The notes beneath the pieces were generated by a model. It had not been told where the DNA came from, ran no database searches, and saw only the letters and a program-made list of their open reading frames with translations. A stretch of DNA of 6,382 nucleotides, from contig JARLFW010000174.1 in assembly GCA_031296345.1 (NCBI GenBank), positions 1 through 6,382 on the forward strand. The letters run 5' to 3'. Position numbers and translations under genes: made by a program. This document shows, one piece after another, positions 1-6,301 of the stretch. Position 1 is the first letter of the stretch; each line of letters opens with the position of its first letter. The DNA is from Nitrosotalea sp. (GTDB lineage: Archaea; Thermoproteota; Nitrososphaeria; Nitrososphaerales; Nitrosopumilaceae).

Positions 1-105
1 CGCCAGCGCAAAATGCGTAGCCGCTCCGCCCAGGCAGCGCTCGCGCTTGCCATGCGGCGTCTCAATTGTGTCAAACGCAACCGAACCCACAACCAGAATT
101 GCCAT
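1..105 (-). CDS. PfkB/ribokinase-family sugar kinase, N-terminal fragment (foreign to the rest of the window)
   Basis: On the minus strand an ATG at 105-103 opens a 35-codon frame that runs off the window edge. It begins MAILVVGSVAFDTIETP and continues to LGGAATHFALA. This is the first beta strand and the sugar-binding GG region typical of PfkB-family carbohydrate kinases, which phosphorylate sugars or nucleosides in the cytoplasm. A purine-rich GAAAGGG lies just before the ATG and could serve as a ribosome binding site. GC is about 61% by hand count, against roughly one third in the rest of the window, and the codons favour G or C at the third position. The style is bacterial, so I infer that it comes from another organism. 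The substrate cannot be told from this piece. Confidence 0.72.
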   Translation of the reverse strand, partial: MAILVVGSVAFDTIETPHGKRERCLGGAATHFALA

Positions 106-352
106 ATTCCCTTTCGCGCAACGCGCAAGCTGTGAGTACTACAAATATTTTTGCAGCAGCAGAGCCAGCTATTACACTACCTACGAGAAGACTCCAAGTT
201 AGTGGTGATATCGGAATATGATACAGATTGGACGCAGTAACGGCTGCTCCTATCGCCGTGAAAACAAGGAGATACCATATCTTTGGCTTGGTAACTTCAT
301 AGTATACCTTAATTCTTGAACCTGCTTTTGTTGTTAGCACACTCTTACCCAC
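71..352 (-). CDS. ctaB: Heme O synthase (protoheme IX farnesyltransferase), N-terminal part only; broken
   Basis: The enzyme transfers a farnesyl group to heme b in the membrane, making heme O for terminal oxidases (UbiA prenyltransferase superfamily). Residues 17-37 contain the family's opening motif, YYEVTKPKIWYLLVFTAIGA, which forms the first membrane helix. A second hydrophobic segment covers about 51-67 and ends GSAAA. In complete enzymes the catalytic N-x-x-x-D-x-x-x-D motif follows at once. Here residues 68-93 are unrelated, so only 150-352 is genuine coding sequence and the active site is missing. The start is a GTG at 352-350; an ATG at 354-352 is out of frame, and a second in-frame GTG lies at 340. 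The Lrp-family gene lies 45 bases upstream on the same strand. CtaB is my preferred call over other UbiA-family enzymes. Confidence 0.75.
   Translation of the reverse strand: MGKSVLTTKAGSRIKVYYEVTKPKIWYLLVFTAIGAAVTASNLYHIPISPLTWSLLVGSVIAGSAAAKIFVVLTACALREREYGNSGCGFGCV
106..152. other. Suspected chimeric junction between bacterial and archaeal DNA
   Basis: Base composition and homology change together here. Down to about base 150 the minus strand codes for a normal heme O synthase N-terminus. Below that the frame turns into unrelated residues, ends at 71-73, and overlaps the start of a GC-rich PfkB kinase in a different frame. The crossover probably lies within the GCTGCAAA-like bases at about 149-157, where the expected archaeal codons (Ala-Ala-Asn) and the foreign upstream region could share a few bases. 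An assembly or cloning chimera is the simplest explanation. A true insertion or rearrangement is possible but less likely. Confidence 0.6.
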
Positions 353-369
353 ATTTGGAACTTATTACT

Positions 370-377
370 TATTTATA
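370..377 (-). promoter_or_regulatory. TATA box for the ctaB fragment
   Basis: The minus strand reads TATAAATA at 377-370, about 22 bases before the GTG at 352. With the usual archaeal spacing of about 25 bases, transcription would start at or just inside the coding region. This suggests a leaderless or nearly leaderless message, so ctaB need not depend on the upstream regulator gene for transcription. Confidence 0.45.
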
Positions 378-397
378 GGTTGAAAATATCACTTTTG

Positions 398-856
398 CTA
401 TTTTACTGGTTTGTAAGGCATTGGTTTTGTTGTCCTTTTCATTTCAATGAAACTCTCTGAACGCTGAACTCCTTGAATTCTTCCTAATCTTTCAGATATT
501 AGTCGATGCATTTCATCGAGGTTTTTAGCATACATGGTTACAATAATGTCAAATCTTCCTGTTACTTCTGAAATCTCTCTTACTTCTGGGATCTTCATTA
601 GTTCTTGAATTACATTATCCCTCATCTTTGAATCCATATTTATTCCAGTGAGTGCTTTTACAGTATATCCTAGTTCTCTATCATTTACTACTATTGTAAA
701 ACGCTCAATGAGTTTTCTCTTGATTAATCTCTTAATTCTACTATATACTACAGAAGAATTTACGTTAATCTTCTTTGAAATTCGTGGAACTGATATGTTT
801 GCATCTTGTGATAATTCCGATAAGATTGTCATGTCTAAATCATCAACTTTTGCCAT
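398..856 (-). CDS. Lrp/AsnC-family transcriptional regulator
   Basis: This is a 152-residue DNA-binding regulator of the normal family length. Residues 5-64 form the AsnC-type winged helix-turn-helix: LDMTILSELSQDANISVPRI, then KKINVNSSVVYSRIKRL and a short wing. Residues 66-140 form the RAM (amino-acid sensing and oligomerisation) domain, with the central GRFDIIV at 100-106. Family members act as dimers to octamers and often answer to amino acids. The gene lies 76 bases downstream of asd on the same strand, and a perfect inverted repeat sits just before its ATG, so autoregulation is likely. Its ligand and other targets cannot be read from the sequence. A lysine- or aspartate-family amino acid would fit the asd neighbour but is speculative. 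Confidence 0.93.
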   Translation of the reverse strand: MAKVDDLDMTILSELSQDANISVPRISKKINVNSSVVYSRIKRLIKRKLIERFTIVVNDRELGYTVKALTGINMDSKMRDNVIQELMKIPEVREISEVTGRFDIIVTMYAKNLDEMHRLISERLGRIQGVQRSESFIEMKRTTKPMPYKPVK

Positions 857-864
857 TCAAAACC

Positions 865-885
865 CCAATTATTGTGAATAATTGG
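865..885. promoter_or_regulatory. Perfect inverted repeat, candidate Lrp autoregulatory operator
   Basis: CCAATTATT at 865-873 and AATAATTGG at 877-885 are exact reverse complements separated by GTG. The dyad ends 9 bases before the ATG of the Lrp-family gene. It covers the transcription start predicted from the TATA-like element at 901-910. Lrp-type regulators bind AT-rich dyads of this kind and often repress their own genes by blocking the promoter. The symmetry is seen directly; binding is inferred. Confidence 0.6.
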
Positions 886-900
886 ATCTTATTAAAGTTG

Positions 901-910
901 TTAGTATAAA
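901..910 (-). promoter_or_regulatory. TATA-like element for the Lrp-family gene
   Basis: The minus strand reads TTTATACTAA at 910-901. Transcription would then start near 879, inside the inverted repeat, with a leader of about 23 bases. A second AT-rich candidate, CTTTAATAAG at 897-888, would start transcription near 866. The sequence alone does not decide between them. Confidence 0.35.
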
Positions 911-932
911 ATTTCTATAATTCTGTAATTTA

Positions 933-2009
933 CTAGATGTAACCTTTTTTGTATAACATTTCTGCTAATAATACAGCACCCTTTGCAGAGCCCATCTTTT
1001 CATTATGTGAAAAAAGTACATACTTTATACCGTTATCAAACACTGTGTCTTCTCTTAATCTTCCAACTACTGTAGTCATTCCCTGATTGATCTCTCTGTC
1101 TAATCTTGGCTGTGGTCTTGTAGGATCCTCATTAACCATGAGATATTCTTTTGGAGCGGAGGGCAATCCTGTAACACTTACACTATTGGAAAAGTCCTGC
1201 ATAGCTTTTCTAACATTTTCTGGATCAACATGTGTAGCAGTCTCTACAAAAACGGTTTCAGTATGTCCATCTAATACTGGAACTCTGGTACAAGTACAAC
1301 TAACTTTCATTTTTGCTGGATCAATCTTTCCATCTACTAATTTTCCAAGTATCTTTCCTGTTTCTAATCTAACTTTGTCTTCTTCTTTTGGTATGTATGG
1401 GATTATGTTATCAGTAATATCTAGTGCAGAAACACCAGGCGATCTACCGGCTCCAGACATTGCCTGCATCGAAGTCATGATTATTTTTTGAGCACCAAAC
1501 TTGTCTTAAAGTGGTCTCATTGTAATTGCAAGTCCTGTTGTAGTGCAGTTTGGTAATGGTGCAACAAATCCTTTCCAACCACGGTTCTTTCTTTGAACGT
1601 CTAGTAATGCAATATGATCATCATTTATTCCAGGAATCAAAATAGGTACATCTGCTTCATATCTATACGCTGCAGATGTGCTGATTACTGGCGTAGTTTT
1701 TGCAAATTTTGTTTCTATATCTCTTGCAGCCTCACTTTCTACTGAACTGAAAATTAAATCAAGATTATCAGGATTAATATCATCTACTGAATCTACTATC
1801 ATGTTTTTTACATAATCTGGAACGGGTTCTCTCAAGTGCCACTTTAAGATGCCACTATTTTCATCTCTAATTGCATCTACGAACTTTTTCTTGGCAGATC
1901 GTTCTGATGCGGCTATCTGTTTTACCTCAAACCATGGATGTTTATCTAAAGCAAGAACAAATTCCTGTCCTACTGCGCCAGTAACTCCTATGATAGCTAC
2001 ACGTTTCAT
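933..2009 (-). pseudogene. asd: Aspartate-semialdehyde dehydrogenase interrupted by an in-frame TAA
   Basis: Asd reduces aspartyl phosphate to aspartate semialdehyde with NADPH, the branch point to lysine, threonine, methionine and isoleucine. The frame from ATG 2009 to TAG 933 spans 358 codons, the usual archaeal length. It shows the nucleotide loop GVTGAVGQ (8-15), the catalytic cysteine in PLPNCTTTG (Cys155), the SGAGRSPG segment (185-192), EEDK (209-212) and the catalytic histidine in DGHTE (His249). Codon 168, at 1508-1506, is TAA. The frame continues unchanged on both sides, from AITMRPL into DKFGAQKIIMTSMQA, so this is one base substitution, not a frameshift. A TTA leucine codon is the likely original. 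The stop separates the cysteine from the histidine, so neither half could work alone. The gene may be truly broken, or this may be a sequence error in a functional gene; the good conservation of both halves favours an error or a very recent mutation. Confidence 0.9.
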
Positions 2010-2030
2010 GATGAAAATAGTCCTTATACA

Positions 2031-2037
2031 ATTAATA
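2031..2037 (-). promoter_or_regulatory. TATA-like element for asd
   Basis: The minus strand reads TATTAAT at 2037-2031, centred about 25 bases before the asd ATG at 2009. This spacing predicts a leaderless transcript starting at the ATG, and no convincing ribosome binding site lies between them. It shares the 85-bp divergent region with the cob operon promoter. Confidence 0.4.
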
Positions 2038-2065
2038 TTCTTTTAGAAGTAGGAACAAAACACAA

Positions 2066-2072
2066 CTAAATA
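2066..2072 (+). promoter_or_regulatory. TATA-like element for the cob operon
   Basis: CTAAATA at 2066-2072 is centred about 26 bases before the GTG at 2095. If it is the TATA box, the operon message begins at that GTG without a leader. That would favour GTG 2095 over the in-frame TTG at 2086 as the first codon of the cobD-like gene. The match is weak, so this is tentative. Confidence 0.3.
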
Positions 2073-2094
2073 CCGTTATGGATATTTGGAAAAT

Positions 2095-3171
2095 GTGAGG
2101 ATTAAAGTAGAAAAGGCAATAGCAAATCACAAAGTAGTTGCTCATGGAGGAATATTTTCAAGTGGTATTAGAAATGATTCGAGTTTAATTGATTTTAGTT
2201 CAAATGTTAATCCTATGGGTTTTCCGTCTAAAGTAAGAGATGTTTTCAAAAATCTCTCACAAGTCTCTGTTTATCCAGATCCTAATTCAAATGAGTTGAG
2301 AACTCATCTTCAAAAATATACCGGAATTATGAAAAATCAAATTGTAGTTGGAAATGGTGCAACAGAGATAATCTATAATTATTGTAATGCATTTTTAAGA
2401 AAACAAAAAGTGCTAATTCCAATTCCTACATTTGGTGAATACGAATCTGCTGCAAAATTAAATGGTGCAATACTATACTTCTTTAAAACAATGAATTTGA
2501 ACAAAAACTTGTCAGAATTTAAAGACATGATTTCAAAGAAAAATTGTATATTCTTATGTAATCCGAATAATCCGACAGGAGTTCTCATACCACGAAAAAA
2601 TATGTTAAAGATCTTGGAATCTGCACATGATAAATCTACAATGGTTTTTCTAGATGAATGTTTTATTGAGTTAGTTCCTGCTGGAAATGAGAGTGTCATT
2701 TCATATTTAAAAGAATTTGATAATCTCTTTATTCTTAGATCTTTGACAAAATCATTTGGATTGGCAGGACTACGAATTGGATATGGACTTGGCAACAAAA
2801 AAATAATTGAAATCCTACAAAAAATTAAGATACCTTGGAATGTTAGTGGGATTGCACAAAAATCCTCAATCAAAGCATTATCTGATAAACTACATCTACC
2901 AAAAACATTGAATCTAATAAGAAAAGAATCCAAATTTCTCACAGATTCTATATCACAGATAAAGGGTTTTACATGCTATAATTCAGATACAAACTTTATT
3001 TTAATAAAATCAAAGATAAAATCAAATCAAGTTCAAGATAAATTATTAAAGAAAAATATTCTCATAAGAGATTGTAACACATTTCGTGGACTAGATTACA
3101 ACTTTATACGAATTGCAGTTAGAACTCATAAAGAAAATCTCATACTAATTGAGGCGTTAAGAGAATTATGA
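2095..3171 (+). CDS. cobD: L-threonine-O-3-phosphate decarboxylase-like PLP enzyme (CobD/HisC family)
   Basis: The likely reaction is decarboxylation of threonine phosphate to (R)-1-amino-2-propanol phosphate, the linker of cobalamin. The protein has 358 residues from GTG 2095, or 361 from TTG 2086; numbering below is from the TTG. It shows the CobD-style HGG (20-22) and DFSSNVNPMG (36-45), then YPDP (63-66), GNGATE (89-94), CNPNNPTG (158-165), LDECFIEL with the pyridine-binding Asp190, and LRSLTKSFGLAGLRIGYG, in which Lys222 would hold PLP. Near the C-terminus FIRIAVRT carries the carboxylate-binding arginine. HisC aminotransferases share this fold, but the HGG/NVNPMG start and the four cobalamin genes behind it favour CobD. 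The stop overlaps the next start as ATGA. The Pseudomonas naming system uses cobD for CbiB, a different protein. Confidence 0.87.
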   Translation: MRIKVEKAIANHKVVAHGGIFSSGIRNDSSLIDFSSNVNPMGFPSKVRDVFKNLSQVSVYPDPNSNELRTHLQKYTGIMKNQIVVGNGATEIIYNYCNAFLRKQKVLIPIPTFGEYESAAKLNGAILYFFKTMNLNKNLSEFKDMISKKNCIFLCNPNNPTGVLIPRKNMLKILESAHDKSTMVFLDECFIELVPAGNESVISYLKEFDNLFILRSLTKSFGLAGLRIGYGLGNKKIIEILQKIKIPWNVSGIAQKSSIKALSDKLHLPKTLNLIRKESKFLTDSISQIKGFTCYNSDTNFILIKSKIKSNQVQDKLLKKNILIRDCNTFRGLDYNFIRIAVRTHKENLILIEALREL

Positions 3172-4013
3172 CTGCAAAAACTTTGATGATACAGGGTACA
3201 TCCTCTGGAGCAGGAAAAACAACTCTAGTCACAGCCCTTTGTAGAATTCTCTCTGATAAAGGATACAAGGTAGCCCCATTCAAGTCCCAAAACATGTCGT
3301 CATATTCTTACGTTGAAAAAGAGTTTGAAATCTCAAGGGCCCAAGCTATTCAAGCAATTGCAGCAAGAACAAAAATAATTCCTATCATAAACCCAATTTT
3401 ACTAAAACCCCTTGGAAATTACACAAGTCAAGTTTTTGTTAACGGTGTATTCTATCGCAAAATGCAGGCCAAAAATTATTATGAAAAATTTGCTCTCTCA
3501 ACAGGTCTTAAAGAATCAAAAAATGCACTCGATCAATTGTTAAAAACAAATGATATTGTAATACTAGAAGGAGCGGGATCTCCAGCTGAGATAAACTTGA
3601 AAAAATATGACATTGCTAACATGAGGATGGCAGAATATTGTAAATCTCCCGTAATTCTGGTAACTGATATAGATAAGGGAGGAAGTTTTGCTAGTATAAT
3701 TGGAACATTATCTCTTATTGATAAGAAGTACCAAAAATTCATCAAAGGGTTTGTCATAAACAAATTCAGGGGAGATGTATCAATACTACGTCCAAGTTAT
3801 TCCGTATTAAAAAAGAAAACTTTGAGACCAGTAATTGGTACAATTCCTTTAATTGAATTTGATATACCTGATGAGGACTCTCTACACGCAAATCCAAAAC
3901 AAGTTTCATGGACAAAAAATTATCTTATAACTTTGGACAAAGAAATAGATCATCTTGCTCATGTTGTGAAAAAAAATCTAGATATGAAAAAAATAGGAAA
4001 GATGTTAAATTGA
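3168..4013 (+). CDS. cobQ: Short cobyric acid synthase lacking the glutaminase domain
   Basis: CobQ (CbiP) amidates four side chains of adenosylcobyrinic acid a,c-diamide using ATP. The 281 residues hold the dethiobiotin-synthetase-like ATPase domain: P-loop GTSSGAGKT (10-18), FKSQNMS (38-44), EISRAQA (54-60), LEGAGSPAEINL (133-144), DIDKGGSFAS (167-176), NKFRGD (198-203) and DEDSL (235-239). Complete enzymes have about 480-500 residues, with a glutaminase (GATase) domain after this point. Here that domain is absent. Residues 256-280, LDKEIDHLAHVVKKNLDMKK and onward, resemble the final helix of full-length CobQ. This suggests internal loss of about 200 residues, not a cut end. Both gene junctions are intact overlaps (ATGA upstream, TTGA downstream), which argues against an assembly error. 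Ammonia must come from another subunit or from free ammonium. Confidence 0.88.
   Translation: MTAKTLMIQGTSSGAGKTTLVTALCRILSDKGYKVAPFKSQNMSSYSYVEKEFEISRAQAIQAIAARTKIIPIINPILLKPLGNYTSQVFVNGVFYRKMQAKNYYEKFALSTGLKESKNALDQLLKTNDIVILEGAGSPAEINLKKYDIANMRMAEYCKSPVILVTDIDKGGSFASIIGTLSLIDKKYQKFIKGFVINKFRGDVSILRPSYSVLKKKTLRPVIGTIPLIEFDIPDEDSLHANPKQVSWTKNYLITLDKEIDHLAHVVKKNLDMKKIGKMLN
3996..4001 (+). promoter_or_regulatory. Ribosome binding site supporting the TTG start of cbiB
   Basis: GGAAAG at 3996-4001 lies 8 bases before the TTG at 4010, inside the end of cobQ. It supports that TTG as the cbiB start codon, where no ATG or GTG is available in frame near the conserved N-terminus. Confidence 0.4.
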
Positions 4014-5002
4014 TTTTGATACCTATCTTTGCAGTCATACTTGCTCTTTTTTTAGATTTTTTCTTTGGTGATCCAAAAAATAGATATCATCCAACAGTTT
4101 GGATGGGAAGACTAATGGGACAATTTGTACCATACACAAGATCTGTCAACCCATTAATTGAAAAAATTAATGGAATGATTCTTCTTGTTTTAGTAGTAAC
4201 AATAGTTTCTATTTTGATACTCTCATTTTATTCTACCCTGAAATATGTAGAAAGTTTTGATTTAAATGGAATTTACAAAATTCTATTTCTAAGTCTGAGT
4301 GTAATCTCAGTCGGGATTCTTCTAAAGACTACCATTGCAATAAAAGGCATGGAAAATCACGCATCAAAAATTATGAACGCATTATCAAAAAATGACCTAG
4401 ATGATGCTAGGGCAAAACTCTCTATGATAGTAAAGCGAAATACAAAGAATTTAGACAAGCAACATATTATCTCTGCAACTCTGGAAAGCATCAGCGAAAA
4501 CATTGTTGACGGCATAACTGGTCCTCTATTTTACTACTCAATTTTTGGCTTGGTAGGTGCATTTGTTTACCGGACTGTAAATACCGCTGACTCTATGATA
4601 GGATACAAGACAAAAATATTTAGAAATGTAGGTTGGTTTGCTGCCAACTGTGACAAAATACTTAACTTTCTTCCCTCTAGACTCACAAGTCTTGTAATGG
4701 TACTTTCTTGTATTATTCTAAAAAAAGATTGGAGACATTCAATTCATATCATGAAAAGAGATGGTCCAAAAACTGAAAGTCCAAACGCTGGTTATCCAAT
4801 GGCAACTCTAGCTGGTGCACTTGGAATTAAATTCGAAAAGATGGAGCATTATGTATTAGGGGATGGAAATTCAGAGATAAGTGAAAGACACTTTAAATCT
4901 GCAATTTCTATTATGAAAATAACTTCAATACTATTTGTTTTAATTTTTACAATTCCTGTGATCTTATTATTGTCATCTCTTGGTTGGTGGTTTAATGTTT
5001 AA
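4010..5002 (+). CDS. cbiB: Adenosylcobinamide-phosphate synthase, membrane protein
   Basis: CbiB joins aminopropanol phosphate to adenosylcobyric acid in the cytoplasmic membrane. I place the start at TTG 4010, overlapping the cobQ stop as TTGA. This gives 330 residues and an N-terminus, MILIPIFAVILALFLDFFFG, that enters the first membrane helix at once, as in the family. The frame extends upstream to an ATG at 3908, but those 34 residues are charged, cysteine-rich and merely shadow cobQ. Family motifs are LDFFFGDPKNRYHPTVWMG (15-33), ISATLESISENIVDGITGP (154-172), YRTVNTADSMIGY (187-199) and DGPKTESPNAGYPMATLAGA (251-270), followed by YVLGDG (281-286). Hydrophobic helices lie near 2-19, 55-74, 92-108, 172-187, 226-238 and 305-323. 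It would use the product of the cobD-like gene two positions upstream. Confidence 0.94.
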   Translation: MILIPIFAVILALFLDFFFGDPKNRYHPTVWMGRLMGQFVPYTRSVNPLIEKINGMILLVLVVTIVSILILSFYSTLKYVESFDLNGIYKILFLSLSVISVGILLKTTIAIKGMENHASKIMNALSKNDLDDARAKLSMIVKRNTKNLDKQHIISATLESISENIVDGITGPLFYYSIFGLVGAFVYRTVNTADSMIGYKTKIFRNVGWFAANCDKILNFLPSRLTSLVMVLSCIILKKDWRHSIHIMKRDGPKTESPNAGYPMATLAGALGIKFEKMEHYVLGDGNSEISERHFKSAISIMKITSILFVLIFTIPVILLLSSLGWWFNV

Positions 5003-5720
5003 GGGCATATCATCGGTAGTGTCATTTCTAACCATTATTCCTTCTAAGAATAGTGAGATAGAAACTGTTGCAAAGAACATGTATCTTTTTCCAATTGCAG
5101 GAGCTGTTATTGGATTGATAATTGGTGCAGCGGGTTATGGTCTCTCTTTATTTATTCAACCTCTGGTTACAGGCTTGATCTTAACAGGAGCACTTGTCAT
5201 CATTACAGGTATACATCACACAGATGCACTTTGTGATTTTGCAGATGGACTGATGGCAAAGGGAACAAAAGAAAAGAAACTCAAAGCAATGAGAGATCCC
5301 GCAGTTGGTTCTGCAGGAGTAATAACAGTAGTATTGTATGCTGCAGGTATGATACTAGCTATTTCCATGATGAAGGGGTTTGCATTGTTTGAGGCAATTC
5401 TGTTAAGTGAACTTATGGCAAAACTCTCAATGATAATACAGGCAAACCGTGGTTTTTCTGCATGGCAAGGACTTAGTTCTCCTTTTACTCAATACATGAA
5501 AGATCCCCGTAAACTTGCCGTAGCTGTAGGATTGGCTATAATACCTACTATAATTTTGGGGGGTATGACAGGAGTATTTGTAATCATATCATGCGTAGGA
5601 CTTTCTTTCCTATTACTTGCGGTTGCAAACAGGAGCTTTGGAGGGATATCAGGTGATGTATTTGGAGCAAGTAATGAGTTGGTTAGAGTGGCATCACTAT
5701 TGATTTTTGCATCAGTATGA
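4995..5720 (+). CDS. cobS: Adenosylcobinamide-GDP ribazoletransferase (cobalamin synthase)
   Basis: CobS condenses adenosylcobinamide-GDP with alpha-ribazole or its phosphate, the last major step of the nucleotide loop, in the membrane. The ATG at 4995 overlaps the cbiB stop by 8 bases, and GGTGG at 4986-4990 is a plausible ribosome binding site. The result is 241 residues, the usual length. Motifs include FLTIIPS (11-17), the metal-binding HHTDALCDFADGL (74-86), MRDPAVGSAG (99-108) and RSFGGISGDVFGASNE (213-228) close to the C-terminus. Hydrophobic stretches lie near 33-53, 57-73, 108-125, 176-190 and 193-211. An upstream in-frame TTG at 4980 would add only five residues and is less likely. 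Confidence 0.94.
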   Translation: MFKGISSVVSFLTIIPSKNSEIETVAKNMYLFPIAGAVIGLIIGAAGYGLSLFIQPLVTGLILTGALVIITGIHHTDALCDFADGLMAKGTKEKKLKAMRDPAVGSAGVITVVLYAAGMILAISMMKGFALFEAILLSELMAKLSMIIQANRGFSAWQGLSSPFTQYMKDPRKLAVAVGLAIIPTIILGGMTGVFVIISCVGLSFLLLAVANRSFGGISGDVFGASNELVRVASLLIFASV

Positions 5721-6301
5721 TAGGATTAGTTATGTGTGGAGGTAAAGGTACTAGGATGAAGTCGTCAGAAGAAAAACTTCTTCTAAAATACAAAAAACCC
5801 ATTATCGAACATGTTCTTGATTCTTTTAAAAATTCAAAAATTTTTTCAAAGATAGTGTGTGTTACAAGTAATAATGCACCAAAGACACGTGAATTTGTTT
5901 CTAGAATGGGAGTTGATATGCTGGAAACAAAGGGGAATGGATATGTTCATGATCTGGGTGAATCTATTCTCAAGTTTGACGAATTAATTTTTGTAGCCTC
6001 TGGTGACATGCCACTTTTAGATTCTGAAATATTACAAAAAATTATAAAATTAGTAAATGAAAAAAATGCATGGACAAGTATATTGGTTAGAAAAAATTTT
6101 CTTCAATCTCTTGGATTTGAAGCAGAATTTTTTGTTAATTATGATAACGAAGAATGTGCTTATACTGGAATATCCATTATTGATCCTAAACAGATTAAAA
6201 ATATGCAGCATGTGACAGAATCATACGTAATTCTTGATGATAGAAGAATAGCTACTAACTTGAATACGAAAAAGGATTATGATCTAATCTGCGCTACCTA
6301 A
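5717..6301 (+). CDS. cobY: Adenosylcobinamide-phosphate guanylyltransferase, archaeal type
   Basis: CobY transfers GMP from GTP to adenosylcobinamide phosphate, giving the activated substrate of CobS. It is the archaeal replacement for the unrelated bacterial CobU and belongs to the MobA-like nucleotidyltransferase fold. The 194 residues match the family's length of about 200. The nucleotide loop MCGGKGTRM (6-14) is followed by EKLLL (19-23), GNGYVHDL (73-80), GDMPLL (96-101), YTGISIIDP (149-157) and NLNTKKDYDLI (181-191). The start overlaps the cobS stop as ATGA, and no clear ribosome binding site is visible, so translational coupling to cobS is likely. It is the last gene of the operon. A generic molybdopterin nucleotidyltransferase is the alternative, but the gene context and GNGYVHDL favour CobY. 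Confidence 0.91.
   Translation: MIGLVMCGGKGTRMKSSEEKLLLKYKKPIIEHVLDSFKNSKIFSKIVCVTSNNAPKTREFVSRMGVDMLETKGNGYVHDLGESILKFDELIFVASGDMPLLDSEILQKIIKLVNEKNAWTSILVRKNFLQSLGFEAEFFVNYDNEECAYTGISIIDPKQIKNMQHVTESYVILDDRRIATNLNTKKDYDLICAT

Noticed and set aside
648..881. Plus-strand open frame opposite the Lrp-family gene
   Set aside because: It is a shadow of a clear regulator gene, with no domain and no promoter of its own.
1087..1491. Plus-strand open frame opposite asd
   Set aside because: It is antisense to well-conserved asd codons and shows no recognisable domain.
1506..1508. Recoding of the asd stop as selenocysteine or pyrrolysine
   Set aside because: The codon is TAA. Selenocysteine uses TGA and pyrrolysine uses TAG, and no nearby recoding structure is evident.
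1479..1508. Frameshift or two separate asd genes
   Set aside because: Both halves are in the same frame and translate continuously through the stop into the expected segment, so it is one gene with one nonsense codon.
2078..2098. Six-codon leader frame (MDIWKM) whose TGA overlaps the GTG start of the cobD-like gene
   Set aside because: The overlap resembles the operon's other couplings, but the predicted transcription start lies near its end, and such a short frame is expected by chance.
2379..2942. Minus-strand 187-codon open frame opposite the cobD-like gene
   Set aside because: It is antisense to PLP-enzyme motifs; long shadow frames are common in AT-biased genes, and it has no family features.
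3533..3763. Minus-strand open frame opposite cobQ
   Set aside because: It is antisense to conserved CobQ motifs and has no support of its own.
3908..4009. Upstream extension of cbiB to an ATG inside cobQ
   Set aside because: The extra 34 residues are charged and cysteine-rich, unlike the family's hydrophobic N-terminus, and would overlap cobQ by over 100 bases.
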